Notes: generated by a model not told the origin, from the letters alone. DNA of 64,000 bases from Streptomyces sp. NBC_01241 (GCF_041435435.1 NZ_CP108494.1:2886501-2950500), one strand, 5' to 3'; counted from the first letter of the stretch, positions 42,526 through 52,447 are shown. Made by a program: numbers and translations.

Positions 42526-44391
42526 GTGCACCACCGCACCTCCAGACGCACCCTCCTCACCGCCACCGCCGCGACCGCCGCGGCCGCCGTCACGGGCGGC
42601 GTCGTCGCCCCCGGCGCCGTCGCCGCCCAGCGGTCCGCGAGCAGCGGGCAGAGCAGCGGGCAGCAGAACTCAGCCGCCGCCACCAAGCGCCTCAAGGGGC
42701 TCATCTCCCGGATGAGCCTGGAGGAGAAGGTCGGGCAGCTCTTCGTGATGCGGGTGTACGGGCACTCCGCCACGGAACCCGACCAGGCCGACATCGACGC
42801 CAACCTGGCCGAGATCGGGGTCCGTACGGCCGCCGAGCTGATCGCGAAGTACCACGTCGGCGGGATCATCTACTTCGCCTGGGCACACAACACCCGCGAC
42901 CCGCACCAGATCGCCGACCTGTCCAACGGCATCCAGCGCGCCGGTCTCGCCGGCCCCACTCCCCTGCCGCTCCTCGTCTCCACCGACCAGGAGCACGGCA
43001 TCGTCTGCCGCGTCGGCGAGCCCGCCACCCTGATGCCGGGCGCGATGGCGCTGGGCGCGGGCGGCTCGCGCTCCGACGCCCGCCGGGCCGGGCAGATCGC
43101 GGGCGCCGAACTGGCCGCGCTCGGCATCAACCAGAACTACGCCCCGGACGCCGACGTCAACGTCAACCCGGCCAACCCGGTGATCGGCGTACGCTCCTTC
43201 GGCTCCGACCCGCAGTCCGTGGCCGGGATGGTCGCGGCGCAGGTGAAGGGGTATCAGAGCAGCGGCATCGCCTCGACGGCCAAGCACTTCCCGGGCCACG
43301 GCGACACCAGCACCGACAGCCACACCGGCCTGCCGGTCATCGGCCACACCCGGCAGCAGTGGGCGGAGCTGGACGAGCCGCCGTTCCGGGCCGCGATCGC
43401 CGCGGGCATCGACTCGATCATGACCGCGCACATCGTCGTCCCGGCGCTGGACCCGGCCGAGGACCCGGCGACGCTGTCCCGCCCGATCCTCACCGGCATC
43501 CTGCGCGAGGAACTCGGTTACGACGGTGTCGTGGTGACCGACTCGCTCGGCATGGAGGGCGTGCGGACGAAGTACGGCGACGAGCGCGTGCCGGTCCTCG
43601 CGCTCCTGGCGGGCGTCGACCAGCTGCTCAACCCGCCGGACCTGAACGTCTCCTGGAACGCCGTCCTGGCGGCCGTGAAGAGCGGTGAGATCAGCGAGGC
43701 CAGGATCGACGAATCGATCCTGCGGATCCTGCGGCTGAAGACGAAGCTCGGGCTGTTCGACGACCCGTTCGTCAGCCACGCGGGGGTGGACCGTACCGTC
43801 GGGACGCGGGCCCACCTCGCCGCCGCCGACCGGATCGCCGAGCGCACCACCACGCTGCTCGCCAACGACGGCGCGGTGCTGCCCTTCTCCCGCCGCTCCC
43901 ACAAGAACCTCCTCGTGGTCGGCGCCGATCCGGCCTCGCCGTCCGGCACCACCGGACCGCCGACCACCACCCTGGCCACCGCCTTCGGTGAACTGGGCCA
44001 CTCGGCAACGGCGTTGTCCACCGGCACCGCCCCCACCAAGGCGAAGATCGACGAGGCGGTGGCGGCCGTACGGGGCAAGGACGCGGTGATCGTGGCCACG
44101 TACAACGTCTCGGCGAGCAGTTCCCAGCGCACCCTGGTGAGCGCGCTGGCGGCGACCGGCGTCCCGGTGATCACGGTCGCGATCCGCAATCCGTACGACA
44201 TCGCCCAGCTGGCCGGGACCGGGTTCGCGGCGAACCTGGCCACGTACTCCTGGACCGACGTCGAACTGCGGGCCGCCGCCCGGGTGATCGCGGGCCGCGC
44301 CGAACCGGAGGGCACCCTGCCGGTGCCGGTGCAGCGCGCGGACGATCCGGCGCGGGTGCTGTACCCGGTCGGGTACGGCCTGACGTACTAG
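42526..44391 (+). CDS. GH3 beta-N-acetylhexosaminidase-like, exported
   Basis: A 621-residue family 3 glycoside hydrolase. A twin-arginine signal opens it (SRRTLLTATAATAAAAV), so it is exported folded. The NagZ-type barrel has EKVGQLFVMRVYGHSA, STDQEHGIVCRVG, NYAPDADVNVNPANPVIGVRSF, the KHFPGHGDTSTDSH motif with the His/Asp pair used as acid/base in NagZ enzymes, and the nucleophile Asp in VVVTDSLGMEGV. A second alpha/beta domain follows (TTLLANDGAVLPF, ending YPVGYGLTY). It probably trims GlcNAc from chitin or peptidoglycan fragments. GTG 42526 follows AAGGAGCTCAC. Confidence 0.93.
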   Translation: MHHRTSRRTLLTATAATAAAAVTGGVVAPGAVAAQRSASSGQSSGQQNSAAATKRLKGLISRMSLEEKVGQLFVMRVYGHSATEPDQADIDANLAEIGVRTAAELIAKYHVGGIIYFAWAHNTRDPHQIADLSNGIQRAGLAGPTPLPLLVSTDQEHGIVCRVGEPATLMPGAMALGAGGSRSDARRAGQIAGAELAALGINQNYAPDADVNVNPANPVIGVRSFGSDPQSVAGMVAAQVKGYQSSGIASTAKHFPGHGDTSTDSHTGLPVIGHTRQQWAELDEPPFRAAIAAGIDSIMTAHIVVPALDPAEDPATLSRPILTGILREELGYDGVVVTDSLGMEGVRTKYGDERVPVLALLAGVDQLLNPPDLNVSWNAVLAAVKSGEISEARIDESILRILRLKTKLGLFDDPFVSHAGVDRTVGTRAHLAAADRIAERTTTLLANDGAVLPFSRRSHKNLLVVGADPASPSGTTGPPTTTLATAFGELGHSATALSTGTAPTKAKIDEAVAAVRGKDAVIVATYNVSASSSQRTLVSALAATGVPVITVAIRNPYDIAQLAGTGFAANLATYSWTDVELRAAARVIAGRAEPEGTLPVPVQRADDPARVLYPVGYGLTY

Positions 44392-44406
44392 AGATCCGGT
44401 GACCGG

Positions 44407-44444
44407 GAAGGGAGGGGCTGTGCAGGCGCACAGCCCCTCCCTTC
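44407..44444. terminator. Bidirectional 17-bp terminator
   Basis: GAAGGGAGGGGCTGTGC and its perfect complement around an AGGC loop, followed by TCCTTGGT. It lies between the convergent GH3 and S28 peptidase genes and can serve both. Confidence 0.88.
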
Positions 44445-44473
44445 TCCTTGGTACGGCTTCGTTCGAGGAACGG

Positions 44474-45943
44474 TTACGGCCGCAGCCCGCGCTCGTTCAT
44501 CACGTCCCGCTTGTCGAGCCGTGCGTCGAACGCCGCGAGCGGCTTGGCCTTCGACGGGTCGTCCCGCACGGCGGCCGGGGCGACACCCGCCCAGCGCAGG
44601 ATGGCCGCCGTGGCCTTCGCCTTGTCGTCGGCGGCGAGGCCGGCCACGTTCGAGCCGTGGTTGCCGCCCGCCACGGTCATGACATAGCTGTCCCGGGAGC
44701 CCGCACCGAGCCGGAAGCGCTCCGCGCCCCACGGGTCGTTCTCCCCGTACACGTACAGCATGTGGTTGGCGTGCTGCTTCACCCAGTTGTCGACGTCGCG
44801 CATCACCGACGGCTGGAACTTCATCGGGATGGAGCGCGGCACGTAGTTGCGCGGCGGCTGGTACCCGTACCGGCTGAGGTTGCCGAGCCACGGCTGCTTG
44901 ATGTTCGGCGAACCGAGCTGGGTGCCCGCCTGGTAGTAGTACGGGGTGTACTTCTCCAGGCCCTGGTCGGCGTAGGCGGAGAAGCCGGAGATCGAGTCGA
45001 TCGAGTCCCAGATCGCCTGGTCGGGGGCGTTCTTGGCGTCGGCCGGGATGGTGTCGCAGTCGGACAGCAGGCTGTACTGCCAGTACGCCCAGACGTAGTC
45101 CATGACGACGGCTTCGTACGCCCGGTCGAGCGAGCCGGTGGTCTCGAAGGTGTAGCCGTGCGCGGTGGCGTACTCCTGGTACTTCTGCTCCAGCGGCTCA
45201 CGGCGGACCAGTGCCTCGCGCTGCACACCGTTCAGCCTGTCGCGGCACTCCTTGGTGCCGACGTGCTCGAAGAACCGGTCGTACGCCGAATCCTCCTTGT
45301 CGACCACGTCGTTGGGCGCGACGTACGCGACGACGCCGTCCATGTCCTCGGGGTAGAAGCGCTCGAAGTACGTGGCGGTCATGCCGCCCTTGGAGCCGCC
45401 GGTGGCCAGCCAGTTCTTGGTGTAGATCTGCTTCAGCGCGGTGAAGACGCGGTGCTGGTCGCTGGCGGCCTGCCAGATGTCGAGCTTGGACCAGTCGGCG
45501 GGCGACGGGCGGGACGGGGTGAAGAATCGGTACTCCAGAGAGACCTGATTGCCGTCGACGATCCGGGTCGGCTCGGAACGGCTGGGGTTCGTGGAGACGT
45601 TGTAGCCGCCGGTGAAGAAGACCGTCGGGCGGGACGTGTCCTTGTGCAGCAGGGTGATGCGCTGCTGGAAGGTGCCCTTGGACGGATGCCGGTGATCGAT
45701 CGGCTGGGTGTACTCGAGGACGAAGTAGCGGTAGCCGTCGTACGGCTTCTCCTGGATGACACTCATTCCCGGGATGGCCAGGATGCGGTCCTTGATGTCC
45801 GTGCTCGTGCCGCTGTCACTGCCAACCGTGCTCCCGAACGCGGCCGGTTCCGCGGCGGTGGCCGCCCCGGCCGAGGCACCCGTCGCACTCACCGTGCCGA
45901 TGAGCACCGCGAGCGACAGGAACCCTCTGAGCGCCTTACGCAT
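44474..45943 (-). CDS. Secreted S28-family tripeptidyl aminopeptidase
   Basis: A 489-residue exported peptidase of the PS-10/S28 group (prolyl-type aminopeptidases of Streptomyces). Sec signal to about residue 30 (SAGAATA). Catalytic elements: nucleophile elbow TGGSKGGMTATYFE, acid region VYGENDPWGAERF and the final His in AGGNHGSNVAGL. Upstream of the elbow is the family motif QVSLEYRFFTPSRP. Monocistronic. It releases amino-terminal tripeptides from extracellular peptides, by family. Confidence 0.92.
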   Translation of the reverse strand: MRKALRGFLSLAVLIGTVSATGASAGAATAAEPAAFGSTVGSDSGTSTDIKDRILAIPGMSVIQEKPYDGYRYFVLEYTQPIDHRHPSKGTFQQRITLLHKDTSRPTVFFTGGYNVSTNPSRSEPTRIVDGNQVSLEYRFFTPSRPSPADWSKLDIWQAASDQHRVFTALKQIYTKNWLATGGSKGGMTATYFERFYPEDMDGVVAYVAPNDVVDKEDSAYDRFFEHVGTKECRDRLNGVQREALVRREPLEQKYQEYATAHGYTFETTGSLDRAYEAVVMDYVWAYWQYSLLSDCDTIPADAKNAPDQAIWDSIDSISGFSAYADQGLEKYTPYYYQAGTQLGSPNIKQPWLGNLSRYGYQPPRNYVPRSIPMKFQPSVMRDVDNWVKQHANHMLYVYGENDPWGAERFRLGAGSRDSYVMTVAGGNHGSNVAGLAADDKAKATAAILRWAGVAPAAVRDDPSKAKPLAAFDARLDKRDVMNERGLRP

Positions 45944-46042
45944 ACACCCTCCCCATGATTCACAACAGACGCCGTGAACCTAGCGGGGCAACACCTGCGC
46001 CGCCAGACCCCGTCGGCCCGGGAAAGTCACAGGCCGGGGCCG

Positions 46043-46543
46043 TCAGCAGAGAATCCAGCCCGTGGAACCGGAGTTTCCGGAGATCTTGGCCGAGGCCCGC
46101 ACGCACCGGTTCAGCGCGTGGACCGTCACCGGGCCGGCCTGTCGGGTGTACCGGCCGCTGTCGACGACAGGGCTGCCGCCGCGCGGCTGGAGCGTCACGG
46201 ACATCGTGCGGCGCGAGCCCGGCTTGTTGGCGACCGCGACGGCGCAGGCATAGGAGCGGCTCTTGAAGACGCGCAGCTCACCGGTCTTGAACGTGACCGT
46301 CTTCGCGGGGCGCCCGGCGCAGACCGTCGCGGCGTCGGCGCTGCTCGCCGCGGTACCGGTCAGCACCAGACCGACGACCGCCACCAACGGCAGGACGAAC
46401 AGCCACGCAAGCCTCCGGCGTGATCCGCCCCGTCCATTCCGTCCCTCCCGTTCGCCCTGTCCCTCCCGTCCGCCCTGTCCCTCCCGTCCGGTCCGTCCGT
46501 ACCCGCCGGCCTTTTCAGTCCCTCTGATCACCAGCAGTCCCAT
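46043..46543 (-). CDS. Membrane-anchored/secreted protein of unknown function
   Basis: Not recognised. A charged Gly/Arg-rich N-terminus (GREGQGEREGRNGRGGSRRR), one hydrophobic segment (LAWLFVLPLVAVVGLVLTG), then an exported beta-rich domain with four cysteines (TVCAGRP, YACAVAV, NRCVRAS, WILC), which would pair into two disulfides. Start ATG 46543 or 46558; neither has a strong ribosome site. A low-complexity CCCTCCCGTCC repeat (46440-46500) encodes the charged N-terminus. Confidence 0.6.
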   Translation of the reverse strand: MGLLVIRGTEKAGGYGRTGREGQGGREGQGEREGRNGRGGSRRRLAWLFVLPLVAVVGLVLTGTAASSADAATVCAGRPAKTVTFKTGELRVFKSRSYACAVAVANKPGSRRTMSVTLQPRGGSPVVDSGRYTRQAGPVTVHALNRCVRASAKISGNSGSTGWILC

Positions 46544-46707
46544 CGTCGGATCGAACACCTACGCCCACGCTCGACGCATGTGCGCACATGCGTACGACGC
46601 AGGGGGCCATTCGGAGGTTGCATCGGGCGCGCTCCGTCCACCGGGACAACCACATCGCCACAGCACGGGTCCAACAGGGCAGATCTACATGAAAGGCAGG
46701 AACTGTC

Positions 46708-47214
46708 ATGCTCCAACTCCCGGGCGCCCAGGCCCCCCGCGGTCGGCGCGTCATCGGCCGGACGCTGTTCGCCACCGCTCTCCTCACCGCCGTCACCGCC
46801 GCCTCCGTGGTCCCCGCCGCCACGGCCGCCCCGCAGGCCCCGGTCGCCGCGGCGCCGGCCCGCAGCGACGCCGGCGCCCCGGCCTTCCAGCAGGTTGCCC
46901 ACTTCTACGCCGCCTACATCGATGCCGTCACGGCGAAGGACGGCGGCAATCTCACCACCGCCCTGCGGTCGTTCTATCTGACCCCCCAGCTGCGCACCCA
47001 ACTGGCCACCTGGGAGCGGCGCAACCACGCGGACGGCGTGCTCCGCGCCCAGAACACCCCGCTCGCCTTCCGGGTCACCTCGGGCGACAGCGGCGCGGGT
47101 CACACCTGGTCGACGGTGCGGCTCACCTGGAGCAAGGACAAGCACCCCAGGTACTCGTACTTGACCGTGCGGTCGGACCTGCGGACCTACAAGATCTCCG
47201 CCATCGGCGAGTGA
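46708..47214 (+). CDS. Secreted hypothetical protein, 168 residues
   Basis: An exported protein with a Sec signal (GRTLFATALLTAVTAASVV, cleavage near ATAAPQ) and a small NTF2-like/DUF3828-type domain by pattern (VAHFYAAYIDAVTAKDGGN, LRSFYLTPQLRTQLATWE, VRLTWSKDKHP, LRTYKISAIGE). Function unknown. ATG 46708 has AAAGGCAGGA upstream. It faces the ABC exporter convergently with only 21 bp between. Confidence 0.7.
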   Translation: MLQLPGAQAPRGRRVIGRTLFATALLTAVTAASVVPAATAAPQAPVAAAPARSDAGAPAFQQVAHFYAAYIDAVTAKDGGNLTTALRSFYLTPQLRTQLATWERRNHADGVLRAQNTPLAFRVTSGDSGAGHTWSTVRLTWSKDKHPRYSYLTVRSDLRTYKISAIGE

Positions 47215-47235
47215 CACCGGGGGCGGGCCCGGCGC

Positions 47236-50200
47236 TCACACCCCGGCGGGCTCGTCCTCCCCGATGAAGGTGCGCCACAGCACGGCGTAGTGCCCTTCCC
47301 TGGCGAGGAGTTCGTCGTGCGTGCCGTCCTCGACGACCCGGCCGTGGTCCATCACCACGACCCGGTCGGCGCGGGCGGCCGTGGTCAGGCGGTGGGCGAC
47401 GACCAGGGTGGTGCGGCGGCCGGTGAGCCTGTCGGTTGCCTGGTTGACCAGGGCCTCGCTGGCCAGGTCCAGGGAGGCGGTCGCCTCGTCGAGCAACAGG
47501 ACGTCCGGGTCGACGAGTTCGGCGCGGGCGAGCGCGATCAGCTGGCGCTGGCCGGCCGAGAGGTTGCGGCCCCGCTCGGCCACCTCGTGCAGGTAGCCGC
47601 CGTCCAGCGTGGCGATCATGTCGTGGGCGCCGACCGCCCGCGCCGCCGCCTCCACCTCCGCATCGCCGGCCTCGGGCCGCCCGTACGCGATGGCGTCGCG
47701 GACCGTACCGGCGAAGAGGTACGCCTCCTGCGGTACGACCCCGAGCCGGTGCCGGTACGCGGTGAGGTCGAGGCGGCGCAGATCGGTGCCGTCCGCCGTG
47801 ATCCGGCCGCCCGTCGGGTCGTAGTACCGGGCGACGAGCTTGACGAGGGTGGACTTCCCGGCACCCGTCTCGCCCACGAACGCGACCGTCTGGCCGGCCG
47901 GGATCCGCAGGTCGACACCGCTGAGGGCCTCCTCGGCGTCGTCGCCGCTCCCGTACGCGAAGGACACGTCCTCGAAGGCGATCTCGCCGCGCAGCGACAG
48001 CACGTCCAGCGGTTCGTCCGGGGCGTCGGTGGACGTCGGCTCCCGCAGCAGTTCCTGGATGCGGCCGAGGGAGACGGTGGCCTGCTGGTAGCCGTCGAAG
48101 ACCTGGGAGAGCTGCTGCACCGGGGCGAAGAACAGGTCGATGTACAGGAGGTAGGCGACCAGCGCACCGGTGGTGAGCGTGCCGTTGTCGACCCGGCCCG
48201 CGCCGACGATCAGGACGGCCGCCGCCGCCACCGACGACAGCAGCTGCACGAACGGGAAGTACACCGAGATCAGCCACTGACCGCGGACCCTGGCCTCGCG
48301 GTAGTGGTCACTGCGCGCCGCGAAGCGGTCCGCGCCGTCACGCTCGCGGCGGAACGCCTGCACGATCCGCAGCCCGGAGACGGACTCCTGGAGGTCGGCG
48401 TTGACGGCGCTGATGCGCTCCCGGGCCAGTTCGTACGCCTGGACGCTCTTGCGGCGGAAGAAGAACGTACCGATGACCAGCACCGGCAGCGTCGCGAAGA
48501 CGACGAGGGCCAGCTGCACGTCCAGGACGAGCAGCGCGACCATGATGCCGAAGAAGGTGACGACGGAGACGAAGGCCGTGACCAGGCCGGTCTGCAGGAA
48601 CGTCGACAGCGCGTCCACGTCCGTCGTCATCCGGGTCATGATGCGGCCGGTCAGCTCACGCTCGTAGTAGTCCAGGCCGAGGCGCTGGAGCTGCGCGAAG
48701 ATCTTCAGCCGCAGTGAGTACAGCACCCGCTCGCCGGTGCGGCCCGTCATCCGGGTCTCGCCGATCTGGGCGGCCCACTGCACGAGGACGACCACCAGGG
48801 CCAGCGCGGACGCCGCCCAGACCGCGCCGAGGGCGAGCTGCGAGACCCCCTTGTCGATGCCGTGCCGGATCAGTACGGGCAGCAGGAGCCCGCCGCCCGC
48901 GTCCACCGCCACCAGCGCCAGGCTCACCAGGAGCGGCAGCCCGAAGCCGCGCAGCAGCCTGCGCAGTCCGTAGGACTCCTCGGCGCCGACGGCCCGTGCC
49001 TCGTCGACGTCGGGTGTGTCGGTGGCCGGGGGCAGCGCCTCGACCTGGGCGAGCAGCTCGGGGGTGGCGGGCATGCCGGCCGTCCCGGTATCGCGCGGCT
49101 CCTCCTCGCGGACCCACAGGCGGGGGCTGATGCCGCGCTCGGCGTCGAACTCGGCGTCCAGTTCCTCCTGGAGCGCGCGGTCGTCCTCGGGGGTGGTGCC
49201 GGCGGTGGTGGTCGGCGGCTGGTGTCCGGGCGAGGTGCCGCCCAGCTCGTCGGGGTCGGTGAGCAGCCGCCGGTAGAGCGCGGAGCGGCGCTCCAGCTCC
49301 TCGTGCGTACCGATGTCGGCGAGCCTGCCATGTTCCAGGACGGCGATCCGGTCGGCGAGGCCGAGGGTGGAGCGGCGGTGGGCGACCAGGAGGGTCGTCC
49401 GCCCGGCCATCACCTGGCGCAGCGCCTCGTGGATCTCGTGCTCGACGCGGGCGTCGACGGCGGAGGTGGCGTCGTCGAGGAGGAGCAGCCGGGGGTCGGT
49501 GAGGATGGCGCGGGCGAGCGCGACGCGCTGGCGCTGGCCGCCGGAGAGGGTGAGTCCGTGCTCGCCGACCTTGGTGTCGTAGCCCTCGGGCAGGTCCGCG
49601 ATGAACCGGTCGGCCTGGGCGGTGCGGGCCGCTTCCTCGATCTGTTCCCGGGTGGCGTCCGGGACGCCGTAGGCGATGTTGGCGCGGATGGTGTCGGAGA
49701 ACAGGAAGCTGTCCTCCGGTACGAGGCCGATGGCGGCGCGCAGGGACTGCTGGGTCAGCTCGCGGACGTCGTGGCCACCGACCAGGACGGCGCCGTGGGT
49801 CACGTCGTAGAAGCGGGGCAGCAGCAGCGAGACGGTGGACTTGCCGCTGCCGGACGCGCCGACGACGGCGACGGTCTCACCGGGCTCGATGGTCAGCGAG
49901 AAGCCGTCGAGGACGGGGCGGTCGTCGGCGTAGCCGAACCGCACGTCGTCGAACTCGACGCTCGCGGGGGCGTCGGCCGGGAGTTCCTTGGTGCCGTCCT
50001 TCATGGTCGGCTCGGTGTCGATCAGTTCGAGTACGCGTTCGACGCCGGCCCGGGCCTGCTGTCCGACGGTGAGGACCATGGCGAGCATCCGGACCGGGCC
50101 GACGAGCTGGGCGAGGTAGGTGGAGAACGCGACGAACGTGCCGAGGGTGATCTCGCCGCGGGTGGCGAGCCAGCCGCCGAGGGCCAGCATCGCGACCTGG

Positions 50201-51009
50201 CCGAGCGCCGGGACGGCCTGGAGGGCGGGGGTGTAGCGGGCGTTCAGCCGGATCGTCCGCAGCCGCCCGGCGAAGAGCCTGCGCCCGACCTCGCGCAGCT
50301 TGCCGGTCTCCTGCTCCTCCTGCCCGAACCCCTTGACGACCCGGACCCCGGAGACGGCCCCGTCGACGACCCCGGCGACGGCGGCGGCCTGCCCCTGGGC
50401 GTACCAGGTGGCGGGGAAGAGCCGGGCGCGGGAGCGGCGGGCGATGTACCAGAGGGCGGGGGCGACGGCGACCGCGACCAGGGTGAGCAGGGGCGAGAGC
50501 CACGCCATGATCACCAGGGAGATGAGGAAGAGCAGCACGTTCCCGATGGTCATCGGGAGCATGAACAGCAGCCCTTGGATCAGCTGGAGGTCGCTGGTGG
50601 CGCGCCCGACGACCTGCCCGGTGGACAGCTCGTCCTGCCGCTTGCCGTCGAGGCGGGTGACCGTCCCGTACATCTCGGTACGGAGATCGTGCTGTACGTC
50701 GAGGGCGAGGCGGCCGCCGTAGTAGCGGCGGATGTACGTGGCCGCGTACACCAGCACGGCGGCGGCTACGAGGAGCCCGGTCCAGACGGCGAGGGACCGC
50801 GTGTGGTCGCCTACGACGTCGTCGATGATCACCTTGGTGATCAGCGGGACGAGGGCCATCACCGCCATGCCGGCGAGCGAGGAGCCGAGCGCCAGCAGCA
50901 CATTGCGCCGGTAGCGCCACGCATAGCCGCTCAGCCGCCGAGCCCAGCCCGGCGCCCGTCCCGCGCCCGCCGTGCCTCTTGCGTCCACAGCGTCTTCTGC
51001 GTCCGTCAC
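47236..51009 (-). CDS. Fused heterodimer-type ABC exporter
   Basis: A 1,257-residue single-chain exporter: TM domain 1 (about 25-330), NBD1 (350-590), an acidic linker (595-680), TM domain 2 (690-990) and NBD2 (1010-1250). NBD1 has Walker A GASGSGKST and signature LSGGQRQR, but Walker B ends LLLLDDATSAVD, with Asp where the catalytic Glu should be. NBD2 has GETGAGKST, Walker B VLLLDEATASLD and a variant signature LSAGQRQL. One degenerate and one consensus site is typical of heterodimeric TM287/288-type exporters, here fused in one gene. GTG 51009. Substrate unknown (lipid or drug). Confidence 0.92.
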   Translation of the reverse strand: MTDAEDAVDARGTAGAGRAPGWARRLSGYAWRYRRNVLLALGSSLAGMAVMALVPLITKVIIDDVVGDHTRSLAVWTGLLVAAAVLVYAATYIRRYYGGRLALDVQHDLRTEMYGTVTRLDGKRQDELSTGQVVGRATSDLQLIQGLLFMLPMTIGNVLLFLISLVIMAWLSPLLTLVAVAVAPALWYIARRSRARLFPATWYAQGQAAAVAGVVDGAVSGVRVVKGFGQEEQETGKLREVGRRLFAGRLRTIRLNARYTPALQAVPALGQVAMLALGGWLATRGEITLGTFVAFSTYLAQLVGPVRMLAMVLTVGQQARAGVERVLELIDTEPTMKDGTKELPADAPASVEFDDVRFGYADDRPVLDGFSLTIEPGETVAVVGASGSGKSTVSLLLPRFYDVTHGAVLVGGHDVRELTQQSLRAAIGLVPEDSFLFSDTIRANIAYGVPDATREQIEEAARTAQADRFIADLPEGYDTKVGEHGLTLSGGQRQRVALARAILTDPRLLLLDDATSAVDARVEHEIHEALRQVMAGRTTLLVAHRRSTLGLADRIAVLEHGRLADIGTHEELERRSALYRRLLTDPDELGGTSPGHQPPTTTAGTTPEDDRALQEELDAEFDAERGISPRLWVREEEPRDTGTAGMPATPELLAQVEALPPATDTPDVDEARAVGAEESYGLRRLLRGFGLPLLVSLALVAVDAGGGLLLPVLIRHGIDKGVSQLALGAVWAASALALVVVLVQWAAQIGETRMTGRTGERVLYSLRLKIFAQLQRLGLDYYERELTGRIMTRMTTDVDALSTFLQTGLVTAFVSVVTFFGIMVALLVLDVQLALVVFATLPVLVIGTFFFRRKSVQAYELARERISAVNADLQESVSGLRIVQAFRRERDGADRFAARSDHYREARVRGQWLISVYFPFVQLLSSVAAAAVLIVGAGRVDNGTLTTGALVAYLLYIDLFFAPVQQLSQVFDGYQQATVSLGRIQELLREPTSTDAPDEPLDVLSLRGEIAFEDVSFAYGSGDDAEEALSGVDLRIPAGQTVAFVGETGAGKSTLVKLVARYYDPTGGRITADGTDLRRLDLTAYRHRLGVVPQEAYLFAGTVRDAIAYGRPEAGDAEVEAAARAVGAHDMIATLDGGYLHEVAERGRNLSAGQRQLIALARAELVDPDVLLLDEATASLDLASEALVNQATDRLTGRRTTLVVAHRLTTAARADRVVVMDHGRVVEDGTHDELLAREGHYAVLWRTFIGEDEPAGV

Positions 51010-51186
51010 CGATGCCTCCCCGTTCGACCTGGTCTACCGGATGGCACCAACGCGGTGGGCAGCGGATTTCATCCCGCCGTTACGAAGACGGGTCCTTCGG
51101 CGTAGGCGGGTCCGTCATGGGTCCTACCCCATGTTCACTCATATGGTCGAATCCGGAGCGGAGGCGGATTCCCCCGCGAAGACGCA

Positions 51187-51212
51187 GGCCGGGGGCGAGG
51201 ACGGCCCCGGCC
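51187..51212 (-). terminator. Short terminator past the serine hydrolase
   Basis: GGCCGGGG pairs with CCCCGGCC around a 10-nt loop, 8 bp after the stop of the minus-strand hydrolase gene. The remaining intergenic DNA to 51010 shows nothing but the ABC-exporter upstream region. Confidence 0.6.
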
Positions 51213-51219
51213 GCGTCGG

Positions 51220-52203
51220 CTACGACTGCGGCGGCGCGGTGAGCATCCGCACCGCCGGAGCCTCCGGGACCGCGGGCACCGCTTCCTGCGGGGCGGCGGG
51301 CGGGGCGACGGTGGACTGGGTGGCGACGGCCGGATTGAGGTCCTTGTGCACGGCGCGGGCGACGGCCTGAATGGTGTTGATGCCGTCGTTCATCGTCTTG
51401 TTGTCCTGGGTGAGCACGGTGATCGCGTAGTCGTGCCCCTTGCCCGTGAACGCGCCGATGCTGTGCACCCGCCAGCCGTGGGTGGCACGCGGCAGCCAGC
51501 CGTTCTTGACCTGGACGGTCACTCCGGACGGCGCACCGGCGGGTGTGCCCCAGCGCTGGGAGGAGATGACCTTGCGCATCAGACCCAGTTCGTACGCCCG
51601 CGCGTTGTCGCTCAGCACGGAGTTCTTGGCGGTCAGCAGGGTCAGCAGCCGCAGCTCGTCCTGGGCGGTGATCTGCGTGAGACCCCAGTAGCCACCCGAG
51701 CCGGGCACGGTGTGCGTCATCCCGGCGGCCTTCAGGAACGCCTTGACCTTCGTCACCCCGAGCTGCTTCCACAGGCTGGTGGTCGCGTTGTTGTCGGACT
51801 TCGTGATCATGGCGGTGGCGAGGTTTATCTCACGCTGGGTGAGATAGCGGTTGTGCTTCTTGTTGTCCCACAGGAGCGTCGCCAGCACGGTCGCCTTCAC
51901 GACACTGGCGGAGTCGTACTTCGTCGTGGCCCGCAGGGAGCAGTTCGTCCTGGTGGTCCGGTCGTAGAGCGCCACGGCCGTCGTGGACTTCCGTCCCTCG
52001 ATCGCGGCGGCGATGTCCTTCGACAGCTTGGCGGCCAGTCCCGCCTTGCCGGATGTGCAGCTCACCGTCGGTGTCGCGGCGGCGGCGGGCGCGGCTCCGA
52101 ACGCCACGGGGGCGATCACGCCTGCGGCGAGCGCGACGGAGAGTGCGGCCTGCGCGCGACGGGACACGTGCGGGCGACGGCCTGTACGAGACTGATCTTT
52201 CAT
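51220..52203 (-). CDS. Secreted class A beta-lactamase-like serine hydrolase
   Basis: A 327-residue exported protein of the beta-lactamase/DD-peptidase fold. A Sec signal (AALSVALAAGVIAPVAFGA, cleavage near AAAATP) is preceded by an Arg-rich n-region. SxxK is in DSASVVKATVL, the SDN loop in TKSDNNATTSLW, and the third motif is KNG (VQVKNGWLP) instead of KTG. No Glu166-type omega loop was identified, so resistance is not implied. The C-terminal 35 residues are Pro/Ala-rich (VAPPAAPQEAVPAVPEAP). ATG 52203. Confidence 0.85.
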   Translation of the reverse strand: MKDQSRTGRRPHVSRRAQAALSVALAAGVIAPVAFGAAPAAAATPTVSCTSGKAGLAAKLSKDIAAAIEGRKSTTAVALYDRTTRTNCSLRATTKYDSASVVKATVLATLLWDNKKHNRYLTQREINLATAMITKSDNNATTSLWKQLGVTKVKAFLKAAGMTHTVPGSGGYWGLTQITAQDELRLLTLLTAKNSVLSDNARAYELGLMRKVISSQRWGTPAGAPSGVTVQVKNGWLPRATHGWRVHSIGAFTGKGHDYAITVLTQDNKTMNDGINTIQAVARAVHKDLNPAVATQSTVAPPAAPQEAVPAVPEAPAVRMLTAPPQS

Positions 52204-52398
52204 GCGGCTTCTCCCCCTGGGCCGATCCGTACGGCGCGCCACGGCGCACCTGTCAGTAACGACTGCCGAACGGACGAAAAGTTGCCCGTGCCGGGCTGAG
52301 GAGTTGCTCGCCGGTCGCACCGGGTACCGACGGCCCCATGCGGTCCGGCACGGTGACAGGGGTGAACATGACGGCTGGTCAACCCGCCCGGAGAACGG

Positions 52399-52437
52399 GT
52401 CCGTCCCGTGCCCCGGCAGTCGGGGCACGGGACGGAC
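52399..52437. terminator. 17-bp stem terminator after the TPP enzyme gene
   Basis: GTCCGTCCCGTGCCCCG and its perfect complement around GCAGT, 10 bp past the TPP-enzyme stop codon (minus strand). Confidence 0.85.
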
Positions 52438-52447
52438 GGACGCCGCC

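Noticed and set aside
51220..52203. Antibiotic-resistance beta-lactamase
   Set aside because: SxxK and SDN are present, but the third motif is KNG and no omega-loop Glu was identified; many actinomycete exported hydrolases share this fold without resistance activity.
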